Part shown: piece after piece, positions 1 through 11,864 of the stretch
Layout of the letters: each line of letters begins with the position of its first letter
How positions within the stretch are numbered: the stretch's first letter is position 1
Assembly (NCBI RefSeq): GCF_027943255.1
Contig: NC_072893.1
Span: 27,302,001 to 27,366,000 of the forward strand
Length of the DNA: 64,000 bases
Source of the DNA: Anastrepha obliqua
Lineage: Eukaryota; Arthropoda; Insecta; Diptera; Tephritidae
Direction of reading: 5' to 3'
Translations under genes and position numbers: made by a program
The notes under the pieces: generated by a model
What the model was told of the DNA's origin: nothing
The model's input: only the letters and a program-made list of their open reading frames with translations
Database searches by the model: none

Positions 1-1359
1 ACATTTTCTTATATAATTTGCTAACCAATGACATGCAATTGTTCTATGTACTTCTGCAGGGTCACGCACAAAAATTCATATGATAACTGTGCATGCTAGC
101 ACATACTATCGCACATGCATGCACTCACACATACACAACAGTAGTATATACACACACACACACACATGTATTATAAATCACATGGCAAATTGTATTTTGT
201 GCGACGCCTCAACGCATTAGATTTGATTAGAATATTTATAGAGATGGCTCATAAAATTCTCTGCCTGCAATTTGTCATTTTCTCTAAATGTTGAGAAGCA
301 AGCAAGGAGAGGGAGTGCATACGACCGTTATTTAGATCCATGACAAATATTTCATCATCTTTGCCTCCTCTCAACGTGACAAGCGTCTCAATTATAGCAA
401 ATGATTTCAACATTTTATAGCAAATTCAATTAAAAAAAAAATCAGCATCATAAATTTTCATGGTTCATAAAGTTTGTAAATCTCAACACTGCTACAAATT
501 TTATTGCACAATCAACTACCTCTGCGATGTGTGGATTCAAGCAATTCACGTGATTATTTCTGTGCTATTATTGCAATTTTGTGTTTTTTTTTCTTCATTA
601 CAAAAGGCTTTTGTTTAGCTATACACTTCACACTCGATTTGGCGATTATTGGCGTCAATATGATTTATGGCGCATATACAACTTCTATATATTATGTGTA
701 AATACATACATATGTATGTGTGCTATATGCTTTTCGTACATTTAATGACTCATAAATCAAAATATAGGGTAGATATTTATGGATTTGACTTGAAGATCAA
801 TTAAAAATAAGCCGCTATGTAGAGACGTTTACTGTGTGTAAACAGAGTATTAGTATCAGAAGCGTAATTGCGCAGAAAGAATCAAAATACCGTTTTCACA
901 AGTGGGATATACCCAAAGCGAATCTATATAAGGTGATGGCATTCGAGCAACAACAACATGTTTTAAATTAAAAATGTCAAGGGAAAGAGAGTAGAAGAGT
1001 GAAATAAATGACAAATAAATAAAATTACTTTGACGCGCATTCACAATACAAGAACAATTTTCCGTCAACTTCCCGTTGTACTGGCATTTCGAAATTAAAG
1101 GCGAATTGAAGAAGAAGAAATCAACTACTCTAATCACACCACCTTTCTATAGATACGCCTTGGATATACCCATATAAGTTAAAATAAGTGAAAATGTGCA
1201 TTTTTTTGTATAGATTGAGTTCAAGAGCGCAGAGAAAGCAAAGCATGGAGAAAAAATTGAACGTGCAGGTATTTTAGGCAGGACATAGAAATTTTGTTTA
1301 GATAAATTCAAAATTTGAACTGTCTTTGGAGTTTATTACTATGCTCATTTTAATGAATT
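1..1359. other. AT-rich noncoding flank
   Basis: No gene is visible on either strand. The open frames here are short, low in complexity and lack codon bias or recognisable domains. There is a short (CA)n tract near 148-166 and scattered ATAC/ACAT tracts. Confidence 0.6.
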
Positions 1360-1365
1360 TAATTT

Positions 1366-2545
1366 TTTAAGAGGTGGCAACCCTATTAACAAATGTTTTA
1401 AAATACGTTTTTGCGAACGCCTTTCGTTTGACACCCACATAATAGTTGTTCAGTTAACTGCTGGAAACCTCCGACCATTTTTTGAATTTGAAATAAAAAT
1501 GTTTTGGTTGGAATAGCCCATAGATTGAAAACATAAAAATTGAAATAATATTTTTTTTTGCCCACTCCACTCTCGAACCTTTGACTTTAAATTGTATAAG
1601 TTGAGAACCCTACCTCTGGATAATTAATTTCTGTTTAGTATGCACATTTTACAGATTTTATTTTTAACAGGTGGCAACCCTGATCAAAAATATGTAAAAA
1701 AACAGGCAGCCGGTACGCCTTTGTTCGACACCCATATGGCAGTATTTCACTTAACTTATTTCTAAAATTAAATAGTGTTCATTCAAATGGGTGCCAACTA
1801 TCTCAAAAAATATTTGCCAAAATAAGCTGCCTCAAATTTCTTCCAATTGACACACATTCTGTATTACTTTCGTTGTTTATTATAAATTAGTTAATTATTG
1901 AATTTATTTTTTTCAGATATGGCAACTCTATTCAAAAACATATTCGCAATTAAGACTTGTCAAAGCTTTTACAATATTTTTATATTTTATTCATTTTACT
2001 TGAACTTTATTTCTCAAACAGGTGGAAACCCTCTTCAAAATATTGTGGAAATTAAGTTCTTAGTTGATATTTGATCAAACTTTTTTACTTCATTTTAATA
2101 TTTTTTTTACCATTTTATGTACGCCTTCAGTTTGGCACCCACAAAGTAGTATTTCAGTTAATTGATTTATTAAATTGCATAGCGTTAATTGAAATATGTG
2201 GCAACCATCTTCAAAAATATTTGCCAAAAATAAGCTGCCTCAAATTTCTTTCAATTGACACACATACTGTATTACTTTAGTTTTTTATTATAAATTAGTT
2301 AATTATTGAATTTATTTTTTTTTAGATATGGCAACTCTATACGAAAACATATTCGCAATTAAAACTTGTCTAACCTTTTTCCATATTTTTATATTTTATT
2401 CATTTGAATTCACTTGAGCTTAATTTTTCAAACAGGTGGCAACCCTATTCGAAATATTGTGGAAATTAAGTTCTTAATTGACACTTGATCAAACTTTTTA
2501 ATATAATTTAATTAAAAAATTTTACCAGCCGGCAACTCTTTTAAA
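1366..2545. repeat. Tandem array with TGGCAACCCT motif, about 410-bp period
   Basis: The motif TGGCAACCCT, or a one- to three-base variant, occurs near 1373, 1671, 1792, 1920, 2021, 2201, 2329, 2437 and 2529. It is usually preceded by a T-rich tract ending CAG and followed by ATTCAAAA. A longer unit is repeated: AAGCTGCCTCAAATTTC at 1824 recurs at 2232 (period about 408), and the long T-rich segment that follows also matches. The array holds about two long units, each with three or four motif copies. Isolated motif copies also occur at 17440, 17537 and 17672. No coding potential is seen. Confidence 0.75.
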
Positions 2546-2769
2546 AAGGTAGTCTGTCCTTCAATCCAGATCATACATAAACTAACTATGTGTACCACCA
2601 GGGCTGTCCCTTTTCCTCACTCTACAGTGTCCTCATTGAAGCAAGCTGTGGCTTCAATATAATATATCTAACACGGCTCGTTATTTTTATATTGGCTACT
2701 TCTGTCAAGTTATTCAGGGAACTTTTTCCTAAATAGTCGATTTGTGAGGCCCATGTTCCATTCTACTCG

Positions 2770-3420
2770 TTGCACAGATCAGGGACTCAGTTCATAGCTT
2801 GTTGGCAGCTCTGATAGTGTGTTTGTCTTCATAAGCATCTTACAAGTTGCTAAAGGTATAGGTATTTGCGCTTTGTCTAGTTGGATCGGTAATGTGGTAC
2901 CCAATCTCGCTAGTTCATCTGCTTTGCAGTTGCCTTCTATGTCTCTGTGACCCGGCACCCACAGCAGCTTTATTACAAAGTACTGTGATAGTTCTGTCAA
3001 AACGTCGATACATTCTTTTACTGCCTTCGAGTTAATATACGGCGATTTTAAAGCTTTCAGGGCCGATGGACTATCTGAATATATGTATATATGTAGGTGT
3101 CTCTTGTGGTGAGGACACTTTTATTCAGGGCTAGCAGGCCTTCCCTGATAGCCAGAATTTCAGCTTGAAATACACTGCAGTGATCCGGTAGCCGGAATGA
3201 AATGTTTGCACTCATTCCTTCACAGTGAGGGCCTCCACCAGCTTGATCATTTAGCTTGGAACCATCAGTATAGATATTCCGCTGATTTCGCTTCTATTGT
3301 GCATTACCCCATTGTCCCAATCTTCTCTCGTTGGGAAAATTGTGGTAAAGGATGGATTTAAATGCATGGAGTAGTTAGCGGAAAACGTTTCTCTAACTCT
3401 TTCAAAGGCAACAAATTTAC
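2770..3420 (-). pseudogene. Non-LTR retrotransposon relic, RNase H domain
   Basis: Read on the minus strand this is the RNase H part of a LINE polyprotein. From about 3270 there is a TDGSKL-like block, then a LPDHCSVFQAE block near 3180, and then WVPGHRDIEGNCKADELARLG near 2900-2960. These are the family's conserved Asp, Glu and His/Asp signatures. At least one frame change separates the first blocks from the last, and the 3' end fades into unrecognisable sequence near 2770. No reverse transcriptase domain remains. It is a dead 5'-truncated copy. The clade (I/Jockey/LOA type with RNase H) cannot be fixed from this fragment. Confidence 0.75.
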
Positions 3421-4887
3421 GCTCTCAAATTGCATGCCTCACTTCTAATAATACCTGTTCAATTTCAACATAAATTTTACGTAAATTTAACAACAAGAAC
3501 AAATTCACGCTTTCTATTTACAAAAGTAAATATTTAGATGTGCAATCAAATTTATTAAAGCATCGTTGACATTGAACGTGAACTCGAAACGGTTGGTTGT
3601 TTAGTTCATTGTTTTCTTCTTATTTCTCTATTCTGAAATTTCTGAAATTATTCCAAAATAAATTAAAATTACAAAATTAAACGCGCGCTAGAAAAACAAA
3701 AAAAAAACGCACAAAGAAAATAAAACAAAAGCAAACCAACAAAGCGAATGAGCAGCAGGTAATAATTTCACATCCCAACAACAAACAGCTGTTCAAGGCC
3801 AGAGGATGTAGTCAATGTACTCGTAAACACAAAACTCAAAATGCTACAAAACAGATACAACAACAATCATTAAATATAGGTATATAGTCTGTAAAAGTAG
3901 AATTGTAACGAATTGTAAGCTGTATAGATTAGCGTGATGAAACTAGCCAAAACAACAAATGCCACAAAATGAAATGTAAATAATTTTCTTCAATTTTTTT
4001 CTAATCGACTCACCCGCTACCTCCCCCGCCATATGCGCGAGAGCACACAAAGAATGCTTTAATGAGCAATAAAAATACGAGCACAGCGTGAGTTACAAAT
4101 GAAAACACATTTCACCCGCCCGCCCGCTTTACTATTTAGTCGCCTTCGCTAGGGCGATTGTCGAAAATATGTAAAATAAAACAAACAAATCAATAGAAAA
4201 ATTTACCGACAGGTAAATGAACAGACGTTGATATTTTTACAGAATTTACAAATTGCTAATGTCGACTACTGTTGGCGCGTTGTTACTGACAGTAGCGCTA
4301 AAAGCGACTCAATAATTCAGCCAGTAAGCAATTATTTCAGAATCTCCATCAAAAGCGGCACGTCTACTGTCCCGACGCGTCCCGCGTGAATATGCAAAAC
4401 AAATAAACCGAACTGAATGAACGCCCACTCAGCAGCAATGAATATAAACAGGCGGACAAAGAATAATTCATTGTTTTGTAAAACGCCCACCTCACCCCCA
4501 CCCGCAAACAACTTCTAGTAGGTTCTGTGGTGTTGTTTTTTTTTTGTTTTGCTTTTTGCTATTGTCGTTTGTCCGAGTTGATTTGGTCAATTACCGAGCG
4601 CTGCCTATTAGACGCGTGATTGAATGGAAAGCATTGCAGCAGATTTTCATTTTCATCTGAATTCTCATTGAGAACTAAATGCACACATACATACATGCGC
4701 ATACACACACTTATGGCAAGCGACTGCGATTTGAATTGCCGCTATGCCCACCGCCTGCGTTGCTGCCTTGTGGTGAAAATATTGCATGGTTCAAGTGCAG
4801 AACGCAGCAGTACAGTTCCGTCTAGGCGCTGTTTCAAACACTGATCAGCAGCCACCTCTGCCTTCGTCGCTGCCTCTGCCTCCGCCT
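3421..4887. other. Noncoding region with GC-richer patches
   Basis: No gene is recognised. The stretch 3580-3760 looks like a transcript leader (GC-richer, then A/CAA-rich) and ends in CAGCAG followed by GTAATA, a possible splice donor at 3758. It could be a distant noncoding first exon, but nothing proves it. The parts at 4010-4160 and 4240-4460 are less AT-rich than their surroundings and contain several GCGC/CGCG words. Confidence 0.3.
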
Positions 4888-5056
4888 CTAACTCTGCCTC
4901 TACCTCTACCTCTACCTCTACCTCTACCTCTACCTCTACCTCTACCTCTACCTCTACCTCTACCTCTACCTCTACCTCTACCTCTACCTCTATCTCTACT
5001 TCTACCTCTACCTCTACCTCTACCTCTACCTCTACCTCTACCTCTGCCTCTATCTC
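4888..5056. repeat. (TCTACC)n hexanucleotide microsatellite
   Basis: About 25-28 copies of CTCTAC in tandem, with a few CTATCT, CTTCTA and CTGCCT interruptions at the edges. It is open on both strands, giving Leu-Pro repeats in one direction and Glu-Val repeats in the other. This is a product of the six-base period, not evidence of a gene. Confidence 0.95.
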
Positions 5057-5060
5057 TGCG

Positions 5061-5879
5061 CCTATCTCGCGCACACGGTTACGTATACGACGCGGTGTAT
5101 GCTTTATGTTGTGGGAAAAGTTTCTACTTACATAACTTCAAAGCGCAGCTCGCGTGATTTGTCAGTGTACGGTGAGACAATGTTGCGTGTGTGTGTGTGT
5201 GGGTGTGTGCGCACTTTGAATTTTGTGAAATTGAATGCGTCCTCTGTCAATTAAACGTTTTATCGCTTGAGCGCGTCGCTCATACGCCCCCGCCGGATGT
5301 CTACAAGTTGAATATAGTTAGTAGTTATGCATTTATTAATGTAGATATGTATACGCCAAAGTTTTTGTGTATTTACATTTGCCTACGAACTCTTTACCTT
5401 TCCTTCTTACATACATTTATATGCAAATATTTATTTATTCGAGTGTGTATTTGACGACCGATCACATGTGAGCTCGTAAAAGCGTATGAATGAAGGAATT
5501 CATTGTAAATGCGGAAATAAATTTGAAAAACAGAATTTAATTACATTAGTTAAGGTGTTTACTTCCAATTTAAATTTCATTTGATTGCGAAAATTTTTGT
5601 GCATTTGTGTGGCAACCTGGTTGAATTTGTGATTCTCACAAGGTTAGATGGGAAATTAAGATATATGAAAAACAAAAACGTGATTCATGGCTAGTGATGC
5701 GAATTTAGAACTACTGGATATAGAAATTTTTTTTCGGAAATTATAAAGTAGTAAAGGCGGGTTGTTATAAGGTAGTAAAGGGTGGTTAAGTTTCAAGGGC
5801 CGGTGTTGATTTTGAATAAAATACAATTTTTTCAGGAAATTATTCTCATTTCTCTTTATTATGATAATACTGGTATAGT
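5061..5879. other. Noncoding, with (GT)n tract
   Basis: A (GT)n tract lies at about 5186-5210. The remainder is AT-rich with no conserved coding signal. Confidence 0.55.
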
Positions 5880-6285
5880 TGAGTTACGCACGGAACAAAA
5901 TATTGGCCAAATAGTCGCCGCGGCCTCGGCGGCACACCCCCATCCGATGGTCCAAATTTTCGATGACGCTGAGGCATAATTGAGGTTCTATGCTGTACCG
6001 AACTATCTCATCCTTTAGCTCTTGAGTGGCTGCTGGCTTATCAATGTACACCTTTTCTTTCAAATAATCTCAAAGAAAGAAGTTCAACGGTGTAAAATCA
6101 CATGATCTTAGCGGCCAATTCACATCGCAAAAGAGCCATGGTTTCGTTAGCTGTGTGACAAGTGGCACCGTCCTGTTGAAACCACATATCGTCTACATTC
6201 ATATCTTCCAATCCGGGCCATAAAAAGTTCGTTATCATCTCACGATAGCGAACAATATTCACAGTACTTGTGTACTATATTAATT
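5880..6285 (-). pseudogene. DDE transposase relic (Tc/mariner superfamily)
   Basis: On the minus strand, broken frames carry typical transposase wording: a WPGLEDMNVDDMWFQQDGA-like block near 6165-6230, a CDFTPLNFF-like block near 6090-6110, and KEKVYIDKPAA followed by a C-terminal tail ending near 5900. The order and spacing match the C-terminal half of an insect Tc/mariner-type transposase, in which the catalytic Asp precedes the QQDGA and TPLNFF blocks. The N-terminal DNA-binding half and the terminal repeats are not seen. It is a decayed fragment, and the exact family is uncertain. Confidence 0.65.
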
Positions 6286-6299
6286 TTTCCTTAAAGTTA

Positions 6300-6356
6300 T
6301 TTTTCTTAAACTTATTTTAGTTGTTGGCATAGCAACGCGCGCCGGGTACAGCTAGT
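6300..6356 (+). mobile_element. Possible Helitron 3' terminus
   Basis: The sequence ends with GCGCGCCGGGTACAGCTAG, then T. Helitrons end in CTRR, preceded by a short GC-rich hairpin, and insert between A and T; the CTAG at 6352-6355 followed by T fits. The GC-rich stretch is short and its hairpin is weak. No matching 5' TC end was located, so this is tentative. Confidence 0.3.
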
Positions 6357-6379
6357 TTTAAATTAAGGAAAAATGAAGT

Positions 6380-6700
6380 TTATCTGCCAAAACTCCACCA
6401 TGTGAAACTTTATGATAATTCCTCCTCTGTTATTGCTACAGCTACGCTGTAACTGTTATGAGCTCTGTAGACAACTGAATGTGTGCCACTGTTTACATTT
6501 AAATGTTAAAATTGCTTACATTTGTAATAGCAGAGAATGTTAATGAAATGAGAAGCAGATAGGGCACTAATTGTTAACATACTGACAGTAACATAACATT
6601 TTCTGCTTTACATAGCATTTCCTGTTTTACATAACATTTGCAAAGGAATTTGAAAATCGAAGTGTGCTGTCAATCTACATACAATTATTGGAATTCCTAG
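6380..6700. repeat. Dispersed repeat with GCAGAGAATGTTAATGAA motif
   Basis: This stretch contains repeated CTGTTATTGCTACAG-like and AACATTTTCTGCTTTACATA-like words. It resembles the degenerate array at about 49500-49930, which shares cagagaatgttaat/cattaacattctctg words. Borders and type are unknown. Confidence 0.35.
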
Positions 6701-7836
6701 TAAATTGCAATTAAGTTAAGTGGAAATGTGCTATAATTAAATTATAGCAACAAATGTTTAATGATAATTTTGCTGTACTCCTGTATTTATTTCAATGCGT
6801 GCAGAAAATTTTCAAAGTAATTAAATACCAATCAAAATAATTAAATATTGAGTAAATTTTCAGACTCTTTTTGAAAATATGCAAAATAAAAACCAAGTAG
6901 CGTAAAAATAAGCAAGAACTGCAGAAAAGTGAACAAAATTATACGCCAATAAACTGGCAATAATATTAATTATTAGAAAAGTTGTAGCATTTTGAGCTGT
7001 TAGTTTTTTTTTACATTAAAAACTTAGATAAATTTTACAGTATCCAATTTTTTTTTCTGTTTTTATTTTGATTATTTTTTTTTTCTCAAAAAGTTCAATA
7101 TTCCCATCGAAATAATTAAAAAAGGTTACAAACTGAAATCAAAATATAATTTAGTAGCATTCAATTCTACAAAAATGCGTGCATACACACACACACATAT
7201 ACATTTACAATAGCTTAGTACAATTAATAAACTTTGACTCAGCGAAAAACAAGTTTTTTGCACAAAGTTCAAACTGCTAAGTAAAACGCAATTAAACAAC
7301 TTTTTAGGGAATTTTTTTGTAGTGCAACTGCTATGCAAAATCTTCTTCTTCTTTTTGTAGAATTTCAATTAAAGCCCATTAAAAATTTACATACAAAGAA
7401 AATATTAACGTAATATTCATAGGAGTGCATTAAATTAATTAATTCCTCATGAAAGCGAGGTGAGTTTTAAACCGAAAGCAGCCGGTAAAAACGATGTTCT
7501 AAGTAGTGCCAATGAACTTTCAGGAATTGAGAGTTAAAACGAATCTAGTTCCAGAAGTGCAAGTGAAGCTTTTAATACTCGTTTAACTGCAAAAGCATTT
7601 GTCAATAGCGATATTTTTTTGAGAGTATTTAATGAATTAATAGCACTGACGATACCATAAATCTGGCTCGCTTGGGGACTTTTTTTATCAATTTGCCTTG
7701 TGGAAGCGCAAAAAAATTGCTATGCTCTCTTTATTATGTTATTTGTGGTTATGTAGAGTGACTAATAGAATAAAAGAAGTTTTAATGCAATCATTTATTT
7801 TGTAAAAAACATGATTTTGTGGCAAAAACTACGATA
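6701..7836. other. AT-rich noncoding
   Basis: No gene or clear repeat. There are many poly-A and poly-T runs, and a short (CA)n tract near 7187. Confidence 0.55.
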
Positions 7837-7930
7837 TACGAGGGGGCACAAAATTAACCATCCTATCGGAATATTTATAATTCTTGCAAATGGCGTCAAT
7901 CATATTTGACACTCATAAACTAGACTAATA
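7837..7930 (-). mobile_element. Truncated MITE copy (same family as 13280-13504)
   Basis: Beginning with TACGAGGGGGCACAAAATT, about 90 bases match the reverse complement of the right part of the MITE at 13280-13504. Shared words are AAAATTAA(C/T)CATCCTATCG and GTCAATCAT(A/C)TTTGACACT. Only this end is present. Beyond about 7930 the similarity stops. Confidence 0.65.
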
Positions 7931-9820
7931 AGTACTTTTTTTAACTTGGTTTTAGATCCTCTTTATTTGCAACAGAAAATGCATTTTTTCTACTTTCTTT
8001 TTTCATTCTCATAACTTCTCTAAATTTTCATATTAATCAGAGATATCTTTATATCTTTAATAAGCTAGTAGCGTTCTTACCGAAGACTTTAATTACAACA
8101 AAAAACATCTCAAATTAGTAATCGACTATATCACGTCTATGTTATCTTAATCGATTTTCAGGTGTAGGAAAATTTAGAAACATGAAAATTTCAAAATGCG
8201 ATATCTCTGCGCAAAAAAATCATATTTGAGCAAACAAAACGCCATTTGAAAAAAGAAGGCCTGTATTTAAAGATACCATCCTTTAATTTTGGTGAAAGAA
8301 AACATCTGCAAGGCTACATAACCTCAAATATGGGCAAAAATGGTGTTTTTTGCACTTTTAGGTTAGGATATCTCGAAAACCAGAGCAGATAGAGCAATTA
8401 TGAGGCCAGATTTGGATTCAGCGCATCATAAACCTTCGGAAATATATAGTCTGGTTTCTGGGTCTGAATGTTGGTTAAATTTTGTCGGCCTGTGTAATCA
8501 TGTACGCGCTTCGCTAATGTATTGGTTGCTTCGCTTAGCAGCTCAAAATCATACGACTAAATAAAGATAGCGAAAAAAACTTATAGACAAAAATGTTCAC
8601 AAAAGAATGCTCTATAAAAAAGCTCTGAAGTATATTTTCCATAAAATCTATAAAAAAGAAGTTATTACGCTTTAAAACAATTCATCCCTTAATTTTTCGC
8701 GTAATTTTGTTTATAACTTTTTTATTATTAATTTTATATTACAATAAAAAGTTTTGAATGAAAGTTGTAGATAACATTATTGTCTACAAAAAAGTATCTT
8801 ACAAAATGTTCGTAACTTTCGGAATTCACGAGATAAACGCAAAAAACCAGTTGCACCCTTATTTCCAAGATGGCGGCCGCGGGACACAACCCCCGACCCC
8901 GAAAACTCAAACTTAAGTTCACAGTGATGGGTTTTACATAATAAAAGCATAAACTCGCATACTCCTTAAATTACTTAATTGGCTATTTTTTTGTCTCTTT
9001 TGACTGGACTATTATACACAAAATATTTTCGGATTAGTCCACAAAACTTTAGTGGCATTTTTTTCGCCAGAAACTCGGCGTTCTTGAATTGAGTTGCCAA
9101 CTCGCAGCGTTTACTCGTGGCGCTTACTCCTTTCGACTGTCAAAACATACAATAAAACTTATAAAAAATAAATAAATGTTAAATAATAAATAAATAATTG
9201 CTAATTTCATAAAAACATGCGCACTTTTGTGCCTATCTCCATAAATTCGTGGATTTGCTTGTCAGAAGCTTGTGGCAAATACCTACAAACAAAAAAACTA
9301 TCAGTAAAACTAATATCGGCAGTATTGAAAATCACCCATGGCTATGTAATAGTCAAAAACCACCGGTAGTCACGAAAGTGCGATCGATCATTTCTGAACT
9401 CTATTTACCCACATTTGAGTATTTAAAGCATAAATTTCTTTGTTCTTATCTTTTGTGTGCAGGGAAATGTAGTAAAATGTATTCAACTGCACATCGCCCG
9501 CTGTTTTAGTGCAAATATTTGCATTTCAATCGATTTGTGTGCCATTTCTGTGTTAGCATTAAATATTCGATTCGTATACGAACTCCTTCCGTCTATTCAA
9601 CTCATTGTTTGTTCAACGATTTTTTTTATTTTTTTGCCATTTCCCGCTGATTGCTTTACATGTTTTTTTTGCGTTTTTCTCCCTCTCTCTCTCTCGTTTG
9701 AATAAATGCTAGTGTGTCAGTGCGTCTAGAAATAAAAATTGGCACTTAACGTAACGAGAACATGGCGTGCCATGTGAGTCGGAAACAGCAGACGGTGGCT
9801 GGGGTCACAACCACCCAGAA
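7931..9820. other. Noncoding, possibly old repeats
   Basis: No coding signal. The part 8150-8930 holds words such as ATATCTCGAAAACC, TTCACGAGATAAACGC and a sharply GC-rich GGCGGCCGCGGG island at 8871-8884 inside AT-rich sequence. This looks like an old dispersed repeat, but no terminal repeats were found. A CT tract lies at 9681-9698. Confidence 0.4.
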
Positions 9821-9831
9821 GTAGTGCTAGC

Positions 9832-9985
9832 AATGACAATAACAACAATAGCAACAACAATAGCAAAAACAATTGCAATGCAATGGCAATAACAGCAATA
9901 GCAAAAACAATTGCAATGCAATGGCAACACAATAGCAACAACAATAGCAACAACAATATCAACACAATAGCAACAACAATTGCTA
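9832..9985. repeat. ATAGCAACAACA minisatellite
   Basis: Irregular tandem copies of (A)ATAGCAACAACA with CAATTGCAATGCAATGGCAA variants, about 10-12 units. The minus-strand open frames through it are Leu/Cys/Ile-rich by-products of the repeat. Confidence 0.85.
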
Positions 9986-10740
9986 CTGATTGAAGCTTTC
10001 AACAAGGAAGCCAATGCAGTGGTGCATTTTTTGATGACATTAAGTACCTACTTAGAAAAAAAAATGTTTTTTTTACGCTCGCACACATCTACATATGCAC
10101 ATTTACGTAAGCATACATTTGTTTACATGTGTCACGTGACATTTGGTTAGCAGCAATGCGCATTCCACTTGGCCGAGCGATACTTAGTTCAAGTCACAAC
10201 GACAATACTTAGTTGCGGCAGCAGAAGAGGCAAGAAAAAAGGGCAATAACAATTCCTAATTGCATTAAATATCTACTCAGCAGAAACTGACAATTGCAAT
10301 GCATTCCGCAAGCTAATTTGTTGGCGCTTTTGCGCTGTTTCTATGTTTTTTTCTGTTTTTGTTTTTGGTTTTATCATATTTATTTATTTATATTTTGACA
10401 TTCAGTGTTTTTCGTTGTCACATTGCTGGGTATTTCATTTGTTCTGTTGTTGTTGTTGTTGTGGTTCTTATTATTGCTGACACTTTGCTGGCTTGGCATT
10501 GAAAATGCAAATGCACATACATACATGCATATTTGCCTTGCTTTGCACTTGCGGTTGTTTGGTTAGTTGTGATTTCTGCGGCATTGCCTTTGGTCGTTGT
10601 TGTCATTGCAATTAGCTGGTAGCGCTTCTTTATGCATATATTTATGATTCTGTCAATACATACATACATACATATACTCATGTGCGTATGTAAGTGCATA
10701 CACGGCATCGCGCCTAGCACGCGAGCAATAAGAAAAAAGA

Positions 10741-11005
10741 AAAAATTAAAAAATTAAAAATAAAAAATAAAAAAATAAAAAATAAATAACTGGCGCGTAC
10801 ATTTCTGTTAGGTGTTTGGCCGAACGTACGTCTTGATGTTTTTCGCCAAATCGGGGTACCTGCATTTTTAAGCCGACTCCGAACGGGAAATGCTTTATAT
10901 TTTTATGAGGAGCTTTTTTCATGGCAGAAATACACTCGGAGGTTTAGAAAAAACTTGTTCTATTATTTTGCTGTTTCATGCACATTAACCATTCCGCTAC
11001 GATGG
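10741..11005 (-). mobile_element. tRNA-derived SINE, copy 1
   Basis: Read on the minus strand it starts near 11005 with a tRNA-like A box (TAGCGGAATGG, complement of 10989-10999). The body follows (CATGAAAAAAGCTCCTCATAAA, GTTCGGAGTCGGCTT), then CGGCCAAACACCTAACAG and a terminal GCGCCAGTTATTTATTTTTT tail at about 10741-10795. The segment that should hold the B box between head and body is missing, so this copy has an internal deletion. The body matches the copies at 17757-17988, 22196-22425 and 59490-59800. Confidence 0.75.
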
Positions 11006-11147
11006 CCGCTTCTAATAAGCAAAAGCAGCAGTGTTTTCCGTGGCAAAGTTGCTGACCCACCAGTACAATTACATTTGGCATTAAAATTCTTGCAAAAAAT
11101 GTTTGCACCAAAAACTATAAAATAAATAAGACATTAACTGCTCACTC

Positions 11148-11864
11148 GTAGGTAGGTGAAATAGTGAATTGACAGTTTGGCACTCCTCAAGTAGCACTGG
11201 AGCGCCGTTTTGATACCATTTCACGACTTCCAGTGGGCAGATATCTACAGCCAACCAGAGTTGTCGATATAACGGAGAAAATTGATGGGATTTATGTTGG
11301 CATACTGGCCCAGGCTAGCGAAGAAAGGAGCTCCCAGTGATCTTAATCGTCTAACTGCCAAACCGAAGTAGCACATAAAGAAATGGAGCTCCATCTTTTC
11401 TGCGCTTTCCTAAAAAATATTTTGTGCAGTTCCACTTTAACTACTGTCAGGTGGATGCCGATGACCGGGTAGGAGGTATCTGAGGCCAATTCATTCCCCT
11501 TCCTGACAAGCTCATCAGCAATTTCATTTCCATCTATGTTCCTATGTCCTGGAACCCAGATCGGAGAAATGTTATCTGCACACCCAAGAGAGTTGAAGTC
11601 CTCCTTACACGAGTTCACTAGTTTGAATTTTCACCATGGCATCGTCAGTCTCTTGATCGGGCTTGATTATTGGAGAAAATATTAATATCTCCCTGGCTCC
11701 CGCGTTCCTTAAGCATTTTGCATGACTGCAGGATCGCAAGGGCTTCTGCTTAAAAAAACTGGCAGTATTCGGCAGTTTAAAGGAGATAGATAAATTGGCT
11801 GATTTAGAGAAAATCTCAAGCTCTAGTAAATAGCGAATGAAAAAATCATGTAGATATGTATGTA
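11148..11864 (-). pseudogene. LINE relic: RNase H C-terminal part plus 3' UTR
   Basis: On the minus strand, 11864-11343 carries a broken RNase H region. An ARE-ILIFS block (strand before the catalytic Asp, which is lost) lies near 11680, and IWVPGHRNIDGNEIADEL near 11500-11560 carries the conserved His and Asp. The frame is shifted near 11610. Downstream, 11343-11148 looks like the 3' UTR of the same element, because its last 130 bases recur at 61553-61675. At its 5' side the relic stops exactly where the mariner element begins. Inactive. Confidence 0.75.

Noticed and set aside
4742..5157. Open frames on both strands over the hexanucleotide repeat (Glu-Val and Leu-Pro repeat proteins)
   Set aside because: A six-base repeat without stops is open in all frames; nothing outside the repeat is conserved or domain-like.
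9726..10014. Leu/Cys-rich minus-strand open frames
   Set aside because: Artefacts of the ATAGCAACAACA minisatellite.
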